In this document: one piece after another, positions 9,077 through 17,529 of the stretch | How the letters are laid out: every line of letters starts with the position of its first letter | How positions within the stretch are numbered: position 1 is the stretch's first letter | Program-made: the position numbers and the translations under genes | Origin: UBA6265 sp964526965 | Lineage (GTDB): Bacteria > Chloroflexota > Chloroflexia > Thermomicrobiales > UBA6265 | Reading direction: 5' to 3' | Assembly (NCBI GenBank): GCA_964526965.1 | Contig: CAZGML010000008.1 | Span: 38,049 to 102,048, forward strand | DNA length: 64,000 nucleotides | Notes under the pieces: model-generated | The model's input: the letters and a program-made list of their open reading frames with translations, nothing else | Databases searched by the model: none | Told to the model about the DNA's origin: nothing

Positions 9077-10525
9077 CTATACGTCCTGCATGATGCTGTC
9101 GAGCTCTTCAGCAAGACTGTCCATCGCGCCAGAGACATCATCCTGCTGACCGCTCAGCAGTTCGTTGACGGTTGTGAAGATCGCAACGGAAGCGTCGTTG
9201 TAAAGGTCGGCCGTAACAAGAGACGGTCGGGCAACAGAGCCGCCTTCGAAGATCGGGAAGAAGTCTGCCTGGTATGGGTTGGCAGCAATCACGTCTTCGT
9301 CGTCGTACACCTCGACCACGGTCGGGTTGAGGGAGCGCTCGATGGCGCGGGCCTTCTGAACCTCGAAGGAGCTCATGTACTTGGCGAACACTTCCGCAGC
9401 CTCGATGTTCTGACTGTACTTGGAGACCATCATGTTCCAGCCACCGAGGGTTGCGGCGTTGTCTGCACCTTCGCCTTCGCCCTTCGGAAGGAGGCCGACG
9501 CTGAACTGATCTTGCAGTTCGCTGTCATCTGCCTGGCTGATTGCGTACACATATGGCCAGTTGCGGTGGAAGGCGGCATTACCACCTTGCCAGACGCCGC
9601 GGGAATCCTCTTCCATGTAGCTGGTAACGGCACTTGGTGCGATTCCATCTACCCAGCCCATGGCCTGCTCGATAGCGGCCTTGGCTTCGTCGCTATTGGC
9701 AGTGACGGTGCCATCTTCCTCAATGAACGTTCCACCGCCATTGGAGTAGACCCATTCAAGAGCGTTACAGGTGAGACCTTCGTACGCGGCGCCCTGGAAG
9801 GTGAAGCCTACGAACGAATCGTTGCCATCACCTCGCTCGGCTTCCTGGATCGCAGCAGCAGCTTCCTCGAGCTCTGTCCAGGTTGTCGGTGCTTCGAGAC
9901 CGTGCGCTTCGAGGAGATCGGTACGGGTGTACAGCATGCCGGCATCGGTGTAGTTCGGGATCGACACGAGTGTGTCGCCGATGCGGTTGTTGCTCAGAAT
10001 ACGATCGAAGAAGGTGGAACCAGCTTCGGCCAACTCTTCAGCGGCCTGGCTAAGGTCATGGGCGTGAACGGCGAGAATACCTGGCCAAATCACGTCCACT
10101 GTGAAGACGTCAAAATCGGTTGCCTGTGCGTTCAGGGTCTGCGTGTAGTAGGTCAGCCGGTCAGTGGCGGACTCTGCACCCTGAATGTAGTTGACGACGG
10201 CGCCGGTGTGCTCGGCGAAGAAATCACAGCAGGCCTGGTCGAACGGGCGACCCGGTCCATCTGAACTCAACACAACGTTGAGCTCTACGCCACTGAAGTC
10301 TGCTTCCAGCCATTCCGGCTTGGTGAGACTCCAGCCGGCGGCCCGCTCCTCTGGAGTTGCGCTTTGGGCACCAACACGGCTGAAATTAAGGATGCTGCCC
10401 ATGAGGACACCCGAGAGGCCCAGGGCGGAACCACGGCGGATGAGATCACGACGGCTTGCTCGCCCATACATTGCATCCTGCATGAGCTTGTTCACGGCAT
10501 TTGGGACAAGGATATCCTTCGACAT
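9077..10525 (-). CDS. Sugar ABC transporter substrate-binding protein, Tat-exported
   Basis: 482-residue family 1 extracellular solute-binding protein. A twin-arginine signal SRRDLIRRGSALGLSG begins near residue 24, after an unusually long n-region, and a hydrophobic stretch then an AQSA-type cleavage zone follow. Cell-surface or periplasmic sugar capture is the expected role. The start at 10525 has GGAGGA 4 nt before the ATG; an in-frame ATG 66 nt upstream lacks a ribosome binding site. It is the first gene of the leftward operon and is transcribed divergently from the second sugar importer, so the two may share a control region. Family assignment is secure; ligand unknown. Confidence 0.92.
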   Translation of the reverse strand: MSKDILVPNAVNKLMQDAMYGRASRRDLIRRGSALGLSGVLMGSILNFSRVGAQSATPEERAAGWSLTKPEWLEADFSGVELNVVLSSDGPGRPFDQACCDFFAEHTGAVVNYIQGAESATDRLTYYTQTLNAQATDFDVFTVDVIWPGILAVHAHDLSQAAEELAEAGSTFFDRILSNNRIGDTLVSIPNYTDAGMLYTRTDLLEAHGLEAPTTWTELEEAAAAIQEAERGDGNDSFVGFTFQGAAYEGLTCNALEWVYSNGGGTFIEEDGTVTANSDEAKAAIEQAMGWVDGIAPSAVTSYMEEDSRGVWQGGNAAFHRNWPYVYAISQADDSELQDQFSVGLLPKGEGEGADNAATLGGWNMMVSKYSQNIEAAEVFAKYMSSFEVQKARAIERSLNPTVVEVYDDEDVIAANPYQADFFPIFEGGSVARPSLVTADLYNDASVAIFTTVNELLSGQQDDVSGAMDSLAEELDSIMQDV

Positions 10526-10855
10526 TGATTCCTCCAACCTGCTTGCTTGCCCGATCTCTCCAGCCACCTCCATAGATGAACCGACGTTCATGAGACAGGC
10601 AAAATTCTTGATCTGTAACCACCGGGGTCAATCACCCGGCTATGAGCGTGTCATAAGCATGCCCTCTTGGATGCCCGATCGTCAAGTGCATTGTATTTAT
10701 TCGATCTGTATGCAGAAAAACGGGCTTTTTGACCTGCTTTTACGTTAACAATTTGAGGAAGAAGCGTCGGCAGGGTAATTGCAACAGCGCATTTAAAGAC
10801 AGCCGGAGTACACTTCGTGCACAGAAGGTGCCAATCGCTACAAAAGGAGTGTTGC
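10526..10855. promoter_or_regulatory. Divergent control region between two sugar importers
   Basis: A 330-bp gene-free stretch, AT-richer around 10680-10760. It must hold the promoters of both importer operons. A leftward -10 candidate TACAAT is at 10695-10690 with TTTCTG 17 bp before it; this is only a moderate match. A LacI-family-like operator half (10737-10750) lies between the two start points. No open reading frame with a good ribosome binding site was seen inside it. Confidence 0.5.
10737..10750. promoter_or_regulatory. Possible LacI-family operator
   Basis: CTTTTACGTTAACA matches 11 of 14 positions of the TGTTAACGTTAACA-type palindrome bound by many LacI/GalR sugar regulators, with the central CG and the whole right half intact. 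The left half is degenerate. No LacI gene lies in the window. Confidence 0.3.
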
Positions 10856-11776
10856 ATGCAGCAAACAGTTCCCGTTGGATCCGACTGGTCCGACTCCCAC
10901 CCTCCGCAAAAACGGCGGGGGGTTTTGTGGTGGCTACGCAAATACAAACTTGAAATAGCGATGGTCCTGCCGTTCACGGCATACATCCTTTATTTCATGC
11001 TCACGCCTGTAGTGCAATCCATCTGGTACAGCTTCGTGGAGGAAGGCACCAGGACCCTCACGCTGGATAATTACCGGGATGTCATTAACCAGAGCACGTT
11101 TAATGATGCGTTTACCAACACGCTCGGTATCACAGCTATCGGTGTGTCGCTGGAGATGCTGTTGGGTATGGGCATCGCGGTCATGCTCTCGCGCCAGTTT
11201 CGTGGCCGTGGGATATTCCGCACCATCGTGCTCCTCCCGCTCGGCGTGCCGACACTGGTGGCTGGTGCTGCCATGCTCTACTTCGTCGGTTTCAATGGCT
11301 ACCTCAACCGGATCCTGATCGACTTGAATATTATTGACATGCCCATCTACTGGCAGGAATCAGGATGGAAGGGCATGCTCAGCATCGCATTGGCAGACGT
11401 CTGGAAAGCGTTACCGCTTGTTGTACTGATACTGCTAGCCGGCCTGGAAGGTATTCCGGAGGATGTATATGAAGCCGCCGGAATCGATGGCGCCAACGGT
11501 TGGCAAAAATTCATTCACCACACCCTGCCATTGCTCATGCCGTCAATTACGATGGCCCTGATCCTTCGGTCTATTGACGCATTCCGCATCTTCGATATCG
11601 CCATGGTTCTCGCTGGTCAAAGTGTGCCGGTGATGAGCTCTTTCGTTTACTTCGAATACGCAGCGAGAAATATCAATGTCGCCTCGGCGGCAGCGGTGAT
11701 CTTGCTACTCATGATCGCGGTGTGGGTGATCCTGTACATGTTCCTCGTTGAACGCCGTTCGGAGGTGGATCGATGA
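10856..11776 (+). CDS. Carbohydrate ABC transporter permease, MalF-type (second importer)
   Basis: 306-residue sugar ABC permease. About 30 soluble residues with a PPQKRRG stretch precede helix 1; about six helices follow. The EAA loop is YEAAGIDGANGWQKFIHHTL. The ATG at 10856 is preceded by AAAGGAG with a 6-nt spacer, which decides this start over a GTG at 10817. First gene of a rightward operon MalF - MalG - binding protein, an order opposite to that of the leftward importer. Its stop overlaps the next start as ATGA. As in the first importer, no ATPase gene is nearby. Confidence 0.92.
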   Translation: MQQTVPVGSDWSDSHPPQKRRGVLWWLRKYKLEIAMVLPFTAYILYFMLTPVVQSIWYSFVEEGTRTLTLDNYRDVINQSTFNDAFTNTLGITAIGVSLEMLLGMGIAVMLSRQFRGRGIFRTIVLLPLGVPTLVAGAAMLYFVGFNGYLNRILIDLNIIDMPIYWQESGWKGMLSIALADVWKALPLVVLILLAGLEGIPEDVYEAAGIDGANGWQKFIHHTLPLLMPSITMALILRSIDAFRIFDIAMVLAGQSVPVMSSFVYFEYAARNINVASAAAVILLLMIAVWVILYMFLVERRSEVDR

Positions 11777-12624
11777 GCCAGGCAGTACCGCAAGCAGGTG
11801 GGGACACCACCTTGCAGCGATTGCAAAAACTTGTTTTCCCGATTTTGGCCATTATCGTGGCCTTCATGCTGCTTGTGCCGATCTACGTGTTGCTTAAGGT
11901 CAGCCTGAGCACACTGGCCCAGGCTACGGCCCCGATCCCCAGTTACCTGATTGAAGACCCAACGCTGGATAACTGGCGTCGGTTGCTGACGTGGGATAAC
12001 GTGGGCGATCCCCTCCGGCACAGCCTGATAGCGGCCACATTTACAGCGATCTTTGCAATCCTGCTGGCCGCACCGGCGGCCTACGTGATCGCACGGCTAC
12101 CCAAGGGCGTTCGGTATGGAATCATCCTGGGCGTGCTCTTCACACGTATGTTCCCGGAAGTGATTATCGCCACACCAATTGCAATGCGCTTCTTCGACTG
12201 GGGGCTCAACGATACCGATCTCGGGTTGATCCTTGCGCACCTCATTCGCACGCTTCCCCTCGTCGCGTGGATTCTCATTGGTACATTCACTGTGATTCCG
12301 TTCGACCTGGAAGAAGCCAGCAGCGTGGACGGCGCCGGACGACTGACGACCTTGTGGAAGATCATTATGCCGCTGGCTCTGCCGGGTATTGCCGTGGCGG
12401 CGATGTTCGCGTGGCTCGATTCCTGGAACGACCTGCTCTACGCCATCTACCTCTTTATCGCTGAGGATACGTTGCCCTTGCGCACGTACTACTACGCGAA
12501 TCGCGGTAATGTGACCGACGTCGCCACGTTCTCGATCATGATGACGATTCCTGTCGCCATCATTACGATCTTCCTGCAGCGATACATAAGGAGCGGTTAC
12601 CTGAGTGGCTCCGTTAAGGGCTAG
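11773..12624 (+). CDS. Carbohydrate ABC transporter permease, MalG-type (second importer)
   Basis: 283-residue inner-membrane permease with about six helices and the EAA loop EEASSVDGAGRLTTLWKI. It overlaps the MalF-type gene by 4 nt (ATGA), indicating translational coupling and equal production of the two permeases. The binding-protein gene follows after 70 nt. It is the second half of the permease pore; energy would come from an ATPase encoded outside this locus. Family assignment is secure; sugar not known. Confidence 0.92.
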   Translation: MSQAVPQAGGDTTLQRLQKLVFPILAIIVAFMLLVPIYVLLKVSLSTLAQATAPIPSYLIEDPTLDNWRRLLTWDNVGDPLRHSLIAATFTAIFAILLAAPAAYVIARLPKGVRYGIILGVLFTRMFPEVIIATPIAMRFFDWGLNDTDLGLILAHLIRTLPLVAWILIGTFTVIPFDLEEASSVDGAGRLTTLWKIIMPLALPGIAVAAMFAWLDSWNDLLYAIYLFIAEDTLPLRTYYYANRGNVTDVATFSIMMTIPVAIITIFLQRYIRSGYLSGSVKG

Positions 12625-12694
12625 TGGGGGCACCCTTCTTGCAGGACCCGTATCAGGCACATGATTGTGTTGTGAGCCAAAGGAGGCCCATTGT

Positions 12695-14035
12695 ATGAAT
12701 AAGGAACGACTGATCGCGAAGGATCTGGTAGATAACTATCTCGACGGGGGTATGAGCCGCCGTGACATGCTGCGCCGGGCCGGAGCCCTGGGGCTAAGCG
12801 TACCGGTACTTACCGCTGCGTTGGGCGCCCGCGGAGCCGTCGGTCAGGATGCATCACCAGAAGCGAGCCCTGCCGATGAGGATATTGAGTTTGGTGACTA
12901 CGAAGGCCAAACGCTCCAGATGTCCATCGCGATGGCCGAAAGCGAAGTTGAAGTATTCAACGAACTGATCGTCGATGGTTTCCGCGAAGCCACCGGCGGA
13001 GAAATCCAGGTCGCCAACATCGAAGCTGGCGACGTTGTGCGAACGCTCGAATCCCAGGTTGGATCCGACAATATCCAGATCGACATGCTGGTGCAGGACA
13101 ACAATACCCTCGCCCCACTCGTCAACGGAGACCTTGTCGAGCCAATTGAGGACGCCGAGTCGATCATGCCAGATGCCACGATCGAGGCGCTAAAGGACGT
13201 GCTTCAGTTCGATGGTACTTACTACTTCCTGCCATCCCGCCCGAACGTGCAGATTACCTACTACAACTCGGCCAAGTTCGAGGAATATGGCATTAGCGAG
13301 CCCCCGGCAACCTGGGAAGACCTGCTTGCTGCTGGCCAGACAATCGTCGACAACGCTGGAGTCGGCCAGATCTCCGTCCAGGGTGATGCTGGTGGCCCAG
13401 CAGGCGTGACGGTAACGCAGTTCCTGTGGCAGGCTGGCGGCGATCCGCTCGAAATCAACAACGATGCGGGCATTGAGGCTTTCCAGTTCATGCAGGATCT
13501 GGAGCCGTTCCTGACACCGCAGTATCCAACCGCTTCCTTCGATACCACCAACACCTACCTGCTTAATGAGAGTGTGGTGTTGGCGCAGAACTGGCCGTTC
13601 GGCGTGAACGTTATCGTGCAGGAAGGCGAGAAGGAAGAAGTTCTTGCCTACGCAGGCTGGGAAGGCCCTGCTGGAAATGCGCTCGTGCTCGGCGGCGACG
13701 TCTTCGGAATCGCCAAGGGTACGCAGAACTACGACATGGCTATCGACGTAGCCAAATTCTGGATGCAGCGAAGCGTGCAGGAACAGTTCACCTCTCGCAT
13801 CGGCTGGGCTGCCATGCGCGACGACGCGCTCGGAACCGTGGAAGACTGGCAGCAGCCATACTTCGAGGTCGTCTCCGAGGCGCTCGCAGTTACCCAGCCA
13901 CGACCGAGCCTGCCGTACTGGACGGATGTGGAGAACATTCTCTCCAACGCCTTCAACGACATCGTCGGCAACGGAGCAGACGTCCAGGAAACGGTCGACC
14001 GCTACCAGGAAGAGATCAACGAACTTCAGGGATAA
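12695..14035 (+). CDS. Sugar ABC transporter substrate-binding protein, Tat-exported (second importer)
   Basis: 446-residue family 1 solute-binding protein. The Tat motif SRRDML is at residues 21-26, followed by RRAGALGLSVPVL and an acidic, Ser/Pro-rich mature N-terminus (DASPEASPADED). The ATG at 12695 has AAAGGAGG 8 nt upstream; an in-frame start at 12665 has none. Third and last gene of the rightward operon, closed by the strongest terminator in the window. Having the binding protein last and unlinked by a hairpin contrasts with the leftward importer, where it comes first. Ligand not deducible. Confidence 0.92.
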   Translation: MNKERLIAKDLVDNYLDGGMSRRDMLRRAGALGLSVPVLTAALGARGAVGQDASPEASPADEDIEFGDYEGQTLQMSIAMAESEVEVFNELIVDGFREATGGEIQVANIEAGDVVRTLESQVGSDNIQIDMLVQDNNTLAPLVNGDLVEPIEDAESIMPDATIEALKDVLQFDGTYYFLPSRPNVQITYYNSAKFEEYGISEPPATWEDLLAAGQTIVDNAGVGQISVQGDAGGPAGVTVTQFLWQAGGDPLEINNDAGIEAFQFMQDLEPFLTPQYPTASFDTTNTYLLNESVVLAQNWPFGVNVIVQEGEKEEVLAYAGWEGPAGNALVLGGDVFGIAKGTQNYDMAIDVAKFWMQRSVQEQFTSRIGWAAMRDDALGTVEDWQQPYFEVVSEALAVTQPRPSLPYWTDVENILSNAFNDIVGNGADVQETVDRYQEEINELQG

Positions 14036-14062
14036 TTCGATCGCCTGACCAGTTGATACGCG

Positions 14063-14100
14063 AAACCTCCCCCGGAACGATGATGTTCCGGGGGAGGTTT
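14063..14100. terminator. Strong bidirectional intrinsic terminator
   Basis: Perfect 16-bp stem AAACCTCCCCCGGAAC/GTTCCGGGGGAGGTTT with a 6-nt loop, ending in a short T-run (and an A-run on the other side). It lies between the convergent binding-protein and PPOX genes. Confidence 0.88.
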
Positions 14101-14116
14101 TCGTGCCTCGCGAGCT

Positions 14117-14554
14117 CTATTCGTGCAGGTGAGCCTCGTCATCCGGTACTTCAAACCGGCCGGTTTTTTTGGTGAACCTGAGACGGTAGACCACGTGCTC
14201 ATCCGGTATATGCGGACGCTCTCGATCACCAAAGATTACTTTCAGGCCGCTTTCGCGTTCCTCGGGTGTACCCAGTTCCTCGTAAACGCCCTCGGCCACA
14301 GCACTCTGCCACCGATCCTCCGCCTCAGCGGTATCGACCTCGAAGCTCACAAGCGGTTGTTCCCGCATGATGTGAATCTTTTGGCCGACGGGGCCCACAG
14401 CATATGCTGCCTCGCCATCGTATCCATACGCGAGCGGCACGATTGTGGGACGGCCATCATTCACGTTGGGTGCGGCGCAGGCAATACGACCAACAAGCGA
14501 GGTAGAAAGGAGCTTCTCGATCCCCTCATCATCCAGAACAAAAATCTTGCCCAA
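14117..14554 (-). CDS. Pyridoxamine 5'-phosphate oxidase-fold (flavin-binding split barrel) protein
   Basis: 145-residue split-barrel protein of the PPOX/Nim-like group. Features are the N-terminal LLSTSLVGRIACAA strand-helix region, the PTIVPLAYGYDGEAAYA core and HIMREQPLVSFEVD. Such proteins bind FMN, F420 or haem and reduce or sense small molecules; several are F420-dependent in related phyla. The reading frame is complete and of normal length. It stands alone between two terminators, so there is no context for substrate. It could equally be an FMN-binding nitroreductase-like or haem-storage protein. Confidence 0.75.
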   Translation of the reverse strand: MGKIFVLDDEGIEKLLSTSLVGRIACAAPNVNDGRPTIVPLAYGYDGEAAYAVGPVGQKIHIMREQPLVSFEVDTAEAEDRWQSAVAEGVYEELGTPEERESGLKVIFGDRERPHIPDEHVVYRLRFTKKTGRFEVPDDEAHLHE

Positions 14555-14672
14555 TGTACATCCCTACTGATTGAAACATCTCACGTCCAGGAGTGTGCAA
14601 CCGTTGATCACACCGCAGTGTTCAACCGTGACACATCGCTCGTTATGATACCGCCAAACAGTGCACACACGT

Positions 14673-14710
14673 CCGCAGCCCGGCGACAACGGATTGTCAC
14701 CGGGCTGCGG
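14673..14710. terminator. Terminator after the L,D-transpeptidase gene
   Basis: CCGCAGCCCGG (14673-14683) pairs with CCGGGCTGCGG (14700-14710), extended inward by GACAA/TTGTC with one C-A mismatch and a 4-nt loop. It lies 24 nt after the stop of the leftward transpeptidase gene. Confidence 0.7.
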
Positions 14711-14734
14711 ATCAATGCAAATACAGACCTGTGG

Positions 14735-16369
14735 TTAGACAGTTCGAATGTAGACCGGCGTGCCATACGTCGCCCAGTTCCACATGAACTCGGAATCCTC
14801 CAACAACATGTTGGGGCAACCATGACTACCGGGCCGACCAATGGTTTCCGGAGTTCGCCACCAAGCGTAGTGGAAGGCATGGCCGCGATCGGTGAAGTAC
14901 TGGGTATAGAGCACGTTCTCCAGCTTGTAGTAGTACTCGGCTCCAATGGCGCCGCTGGTCATGGTCTCGTTCTCAACACGATGGTTGATGTAGTAGAGCC
15001 CGGGCGGCGTTTCCCAGCCCGGCATACCGGTAGTGACAACAATTGTCCGCACCGGAGTACGTCCTTCGTAGGCCACCATGAGCTGCTGGGTGAGGTGGAT
15101 ATCGATCCAGCGCCCTTCCCACGGAGCATCGTCTGGCACCGGGATTGGTGCAACGGGTGCGTTGCGACCGACATTGCGCGCAAACACGTAGTTGCCATCG
15201 CTGAGTTGTGCCCAGATGTAGGAGTTCTCGACAACTTCCTCACCGCGCACCCAATCAACAACGGTCAAGCCCTCACCGTAAGCGAGTTCGTAGACAGTGG
15301 CGGCAGCCGTTGTCGGTTCAGCACGCACATTTGTGTGGCTCAAGGCGTAGCCAGACCAAACGGAAACATCCCAGGCATTGACATCCACGGTGGAATCACC
15401 ACCCGCGGTGTAGGTTGGAGTCCGCAGGTATTCGCCCGAAACCCATCCGCTGTAGCCATCGACGTAGCCGGGGATCCACTCGCCCTCGGCGCCGGCAACC
15501 GCGATAAAGCTGGCATTGTCATCCAGTACCACCACGGTCTCCGATTCCAGGTTCGGACCACTGCGGAGCCGCAACCCTGCCGGTGATGACACAAGCGTGG
15601 TCTCACCAAAGCTCGGCGGGCTGGGAACGAACGCGGGGTCCTCCTCCAGGCCGTTATCAATCACCCACTGCTTACCAAGCTTGCGAAGGCCAACGGAGCC
15701 GTTCGCCGCCTGGTCGATAACTGCGTTTTCGAAAACTTGCGTGGTGGTGCCGTTCTTCACAAACGCGCGTGATACCGGCGCGCCCAGCAAAACCTCACCT
15801 CCGGAGACATTCCAGAACTGCTCGATTGGACCGGAAACGTTGAAGCCGGTGCGTTCGATCCAGGTACCATCGTTACCCGGTTCCTCTTTTTTGAGCGCGC
15901 TGGAATCAGCAATCTTTTCGATCACCTTCTTATCCAGCTTGAGGCCCTGAATCCGCGCATTTTCCGGGGCATCAGGGTCGTATCGGAAGGTCATCGCCTC
16001 AAACGTCTGATGGCTCTCCACAACATCGGCCATATAACGAAGTTCGCTCAAGGGAACGCCAAAGGTACTGATGCCGCCAAGCTCTTCCCAGGTTTGCAGA
16101 AATGGAGAGCCCAGGTTGTGCCCGGTCTGTGCGAAATACTTGTCGTTTTCGGAGACCCAACTCGGTTGGCCAGAACTGCCTGACGCAGCGGGGGCTTCAT
16201 CATCGGGCTGAATCTCTACCGGTTCTTCGGTGCTTTCAGCATCGATTGGCTCAATATCCTGAGCGCTACCGCCTGATCGGGCGAGGACTGTACCAGCCGC
16301 GGCAGCCAAACTGGCAATAACTCCTCGGCGTCGAGTGAACGTATGAGTGGCAAGATCTGCTTTGAACAT
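14735..16369 (-). CDS. Tat-exported L,D-transpeptidase with LGFP-like repeats and SH3 domains
   Basis: 544 residues. In order: Tat-like signal (FTRRRGVIASLAAAAG, 11-26), a Glu/Asp/Ser-rich linker, two repeats of the TGHNLGSPFLQTWEELGG kind common in secreted Chloroflexota proteins (about 75-240), two bacterial SH3-like domains (about 265-330 and 345-415), and a C-terminal YkuD catalytic domain. The catalytic Cys518 lies in SHGCPN, with His residues in HAFHYAW about 20 upstream. It would form 3-3 or protein crosslinks in peptidoglycan outside the membrane, with the SH3 domains targeting the wall. GGAG precedes the ATG by 5 nt. Both flanks are terminators, so it is monocistronic. Confidence 0.88.
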   Translation of the reverse strand: MFKADLATHTFTRRRGVIASLAAAAGTVLARSGGSAQDIEPIDAESTEEPVEIQPDDEAPAASGSSGQPSWVSENDKYFAQTGHNLGSPFLQTWEELGGISTFGVPLSELRYMADVVESHQTFEAMTFRYDPDAPENARIQGLKLDKKVIEKIADSSALKKEEPGNDGTWIERTGFNVSGPIEQFWNVSGGEVLLGAPVSRAFVKNGTTTQVFENAVIDQAANGSVGLRKLGKQWVIDNGLEEDPAFVPSPPSFGETTLVSSPAGLRLRSGPNLESETVVVLDDNASFIAVAGAEGEWIPGYVDGYSGWVSGEYLRTPTYTAGGDSTVDVNAWDVSVWSGYALSHTNVRAEPTTAAATVYELAYGEGLTVVDWVRGEEVVENSYIWAQLSDGNYVFARNVGRNAPVAPIPVPDDAPWEGRWIDIHLTQQLMVAYEGRTPVRTIVVTTGMPGWETPPGLYYINHRVENETMTSGAIGAEYYYKLENVLYTQYFTDRGHAFHYAWWRTPETIGRPGSHGCPNMLLEDSEFMWNWATYGTPVYIRTV

Positions 16370-16532
16370 GGTGACTCCGGCTGTAAATACGTGGCGACGA
16401 ACGTGACAAAGACTGAGCGAAACAGAACTAGCGACTGCTCCTCATCTATACATACGCATGAATCCCTGGTTTGGTGTCATTTTCATCTGACTAGAGTGTA
16501 CGTTCAACAGCGTCGGCCCAGCAAGAGGCGCA

Positions 16533-16565
16533 GAAAAAGCGGACGGGAAGTATTTCCCGTCCGCT
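16533..16565 (-). terminator. Intrinsic terminator after the YugP-type protease gene
   Basis: AGCGGACGGGAA (16538-16549) pairs perfectly with TTCCCGTCCGCT (16554-16565). Read on the minus strand the 12-bp stem has a 4-nt loop and is followed directly by TTTTT, a textbook rho-independent terminator. Confidence 0.88.
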
Positions 16566-16594
16566 CGACTGACCACTGGTGTGATCGTGAAATC

Positions 16595-17296
16595 TTAGTC
16601 GCGGCGCATGCCGGTAACCAGCATCACGTAATAGAGCAGTGTCAGCAGCGAGGCTGCGAAGCCGGCAACGTAGGTCCAGGCGGCAGAATTCAGCATGGTA
16701 TCCACGCCCTTGCCTTCCGGCCCACCGGCAACACCACCGTCGACAATGCCTGCCTGCACGAGTGCTGTTTTGGCTCGCTTGCTGGCATCGAACTCAACCG
16801 GCAGTGTGACAGCTGCGAAGACGGTTGAGAGTCCAAAGAGCGCCACACCCGCCCAGGCGAGCCCGGTGATTTGCATGAACAAACCGGCCAGCAGCACGAT
16901 GAAGCCGAGGTTGGAGCCGATGCTCACCGCAGGAACGATGGCTGTACGCGCCTTGAGTGGTGCGTAGCCGGTGGCGTGCTGAATTGCGTGACCAGCCTCG
17001 TGTGCGGCTACCGCCACTGCGGCAATGCTCGGCACCGAGTAAATACCGCGCGAAAGCACCAGCTTGCGGCTGCGGGGATCGTAGTGGTCCGACAGCTCCG
17101 CGCGCGGGTTCTGGTCCATCTCAATCGGCACATCGTGGAGGCCATTTTCATCAAGCACCATGCGGGCAGCCTGGGCACCCGTCATGTTCTTGCTATTGGC
17201 GACCTGTGAGTATTTGGAGTAACTTCCTTTTACTTTATTCTGGGCCCAAAGCATAAGCAGGATGCCGGGCAACATGAACATGAAATATAACGCCAT
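16595..17296 (-). CDS. Membrane zinc metallopeptidase, YugP family
   Basis: 233 residues, the normal size for this family (Zn_peptidase_2). An N-terminal membrane helix (YFMFMLPGILLMLWA), the zinc motif HEAGH at 99-103 followed by AIQHATGY, and two to three further C-terminal helices. It is an integral membrane peptidase of unknown substrate. The ATG is preceded by GAGGAT. Gly/Asp-rich VDGGVAGGPEGKG lies in a loop between the last helices. Upstream is a 233-bp region with two palindromes shared with the divergent polyprenyl synthase gene. Family assignment is secure; physiology is not established. Confidence 0.87.
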   Translation of the reverse strand: MALYFMFMLPGILLMLWAQNKVKGSYSKYSQVANSKNMTGAQAARMVLDENGLHDVPIEMDQNPRAELSDHYDPRSRKLVLSRGIYSVPSIAAVAVAAHEAGHAIQHATGYAPLKARTAIVPAVSIGSNLGFIVLLAGLFMQITGLAWAGVALFGLSTVFAAVTLPVEFDASKRAKTALVQAGIVDGGVAGGPEGKGVDTMLNSAAWTYVAGFAASLLTLLYYVMLVTGMRRD

Positions 17297-17385
17297 TATC
17301 TTAATCCTCTGGTGTTAATTGTCGCTTTGGCAGTTATCAGGATTGAAGCCGCTGTGCATTGCCATAGCAACCGAACAAGCGTGAT

Positions 17386-17402
17386 TACACTATGTTAGTG
17401 TA
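17386..17402. promoter_or_regulatory. Interrupted palindrome, possible operator
   Basis: TACACTA-TGT-TAGTGTA, a perfect 7-3-7 inverted repeat in the divergent region between the protease and polyprenyl synthase genes. The stem is too AT-rich and short for a terminator; the form is that of a dimeric regulator site. No matching regulator was identified. Confidence 0.4.
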
Positions 17403-17443
17403 CGGTATCTTCATACGTGGCTACGACGGAAATCGTGGTCGAA

Positions 17444-17460
17444 ACCCGGAATTTCCGGGT
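17444..17460. promoter_or_regulatory. Second palindrome in the divergent region
   Basis: ACCCGGAA-T-TTCCGGGT, a perfect 8-1-8 inverted repeat about 70 nt before the polyprenyl synthase start. GGCTAC (17419-17424) and GTAGCC (17459-17464) enclose it. It could be an operator or a 5'-leader structure. Confidence 0.4.
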
Positions 17461-17529
17461 AGCCTTACCAATTATACACGCGGTTAACTACCTAACGACC
17501 ATTCGATTCCTGGGGAGGAGTCTTCGATC

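Noticed and set aside
14123..15586. 487-codon plus-strand frame across the PPOX and transpeptidase genes
   Set aside because: It runs through two minus-strand genes and their terminator, and the product shows no domain.
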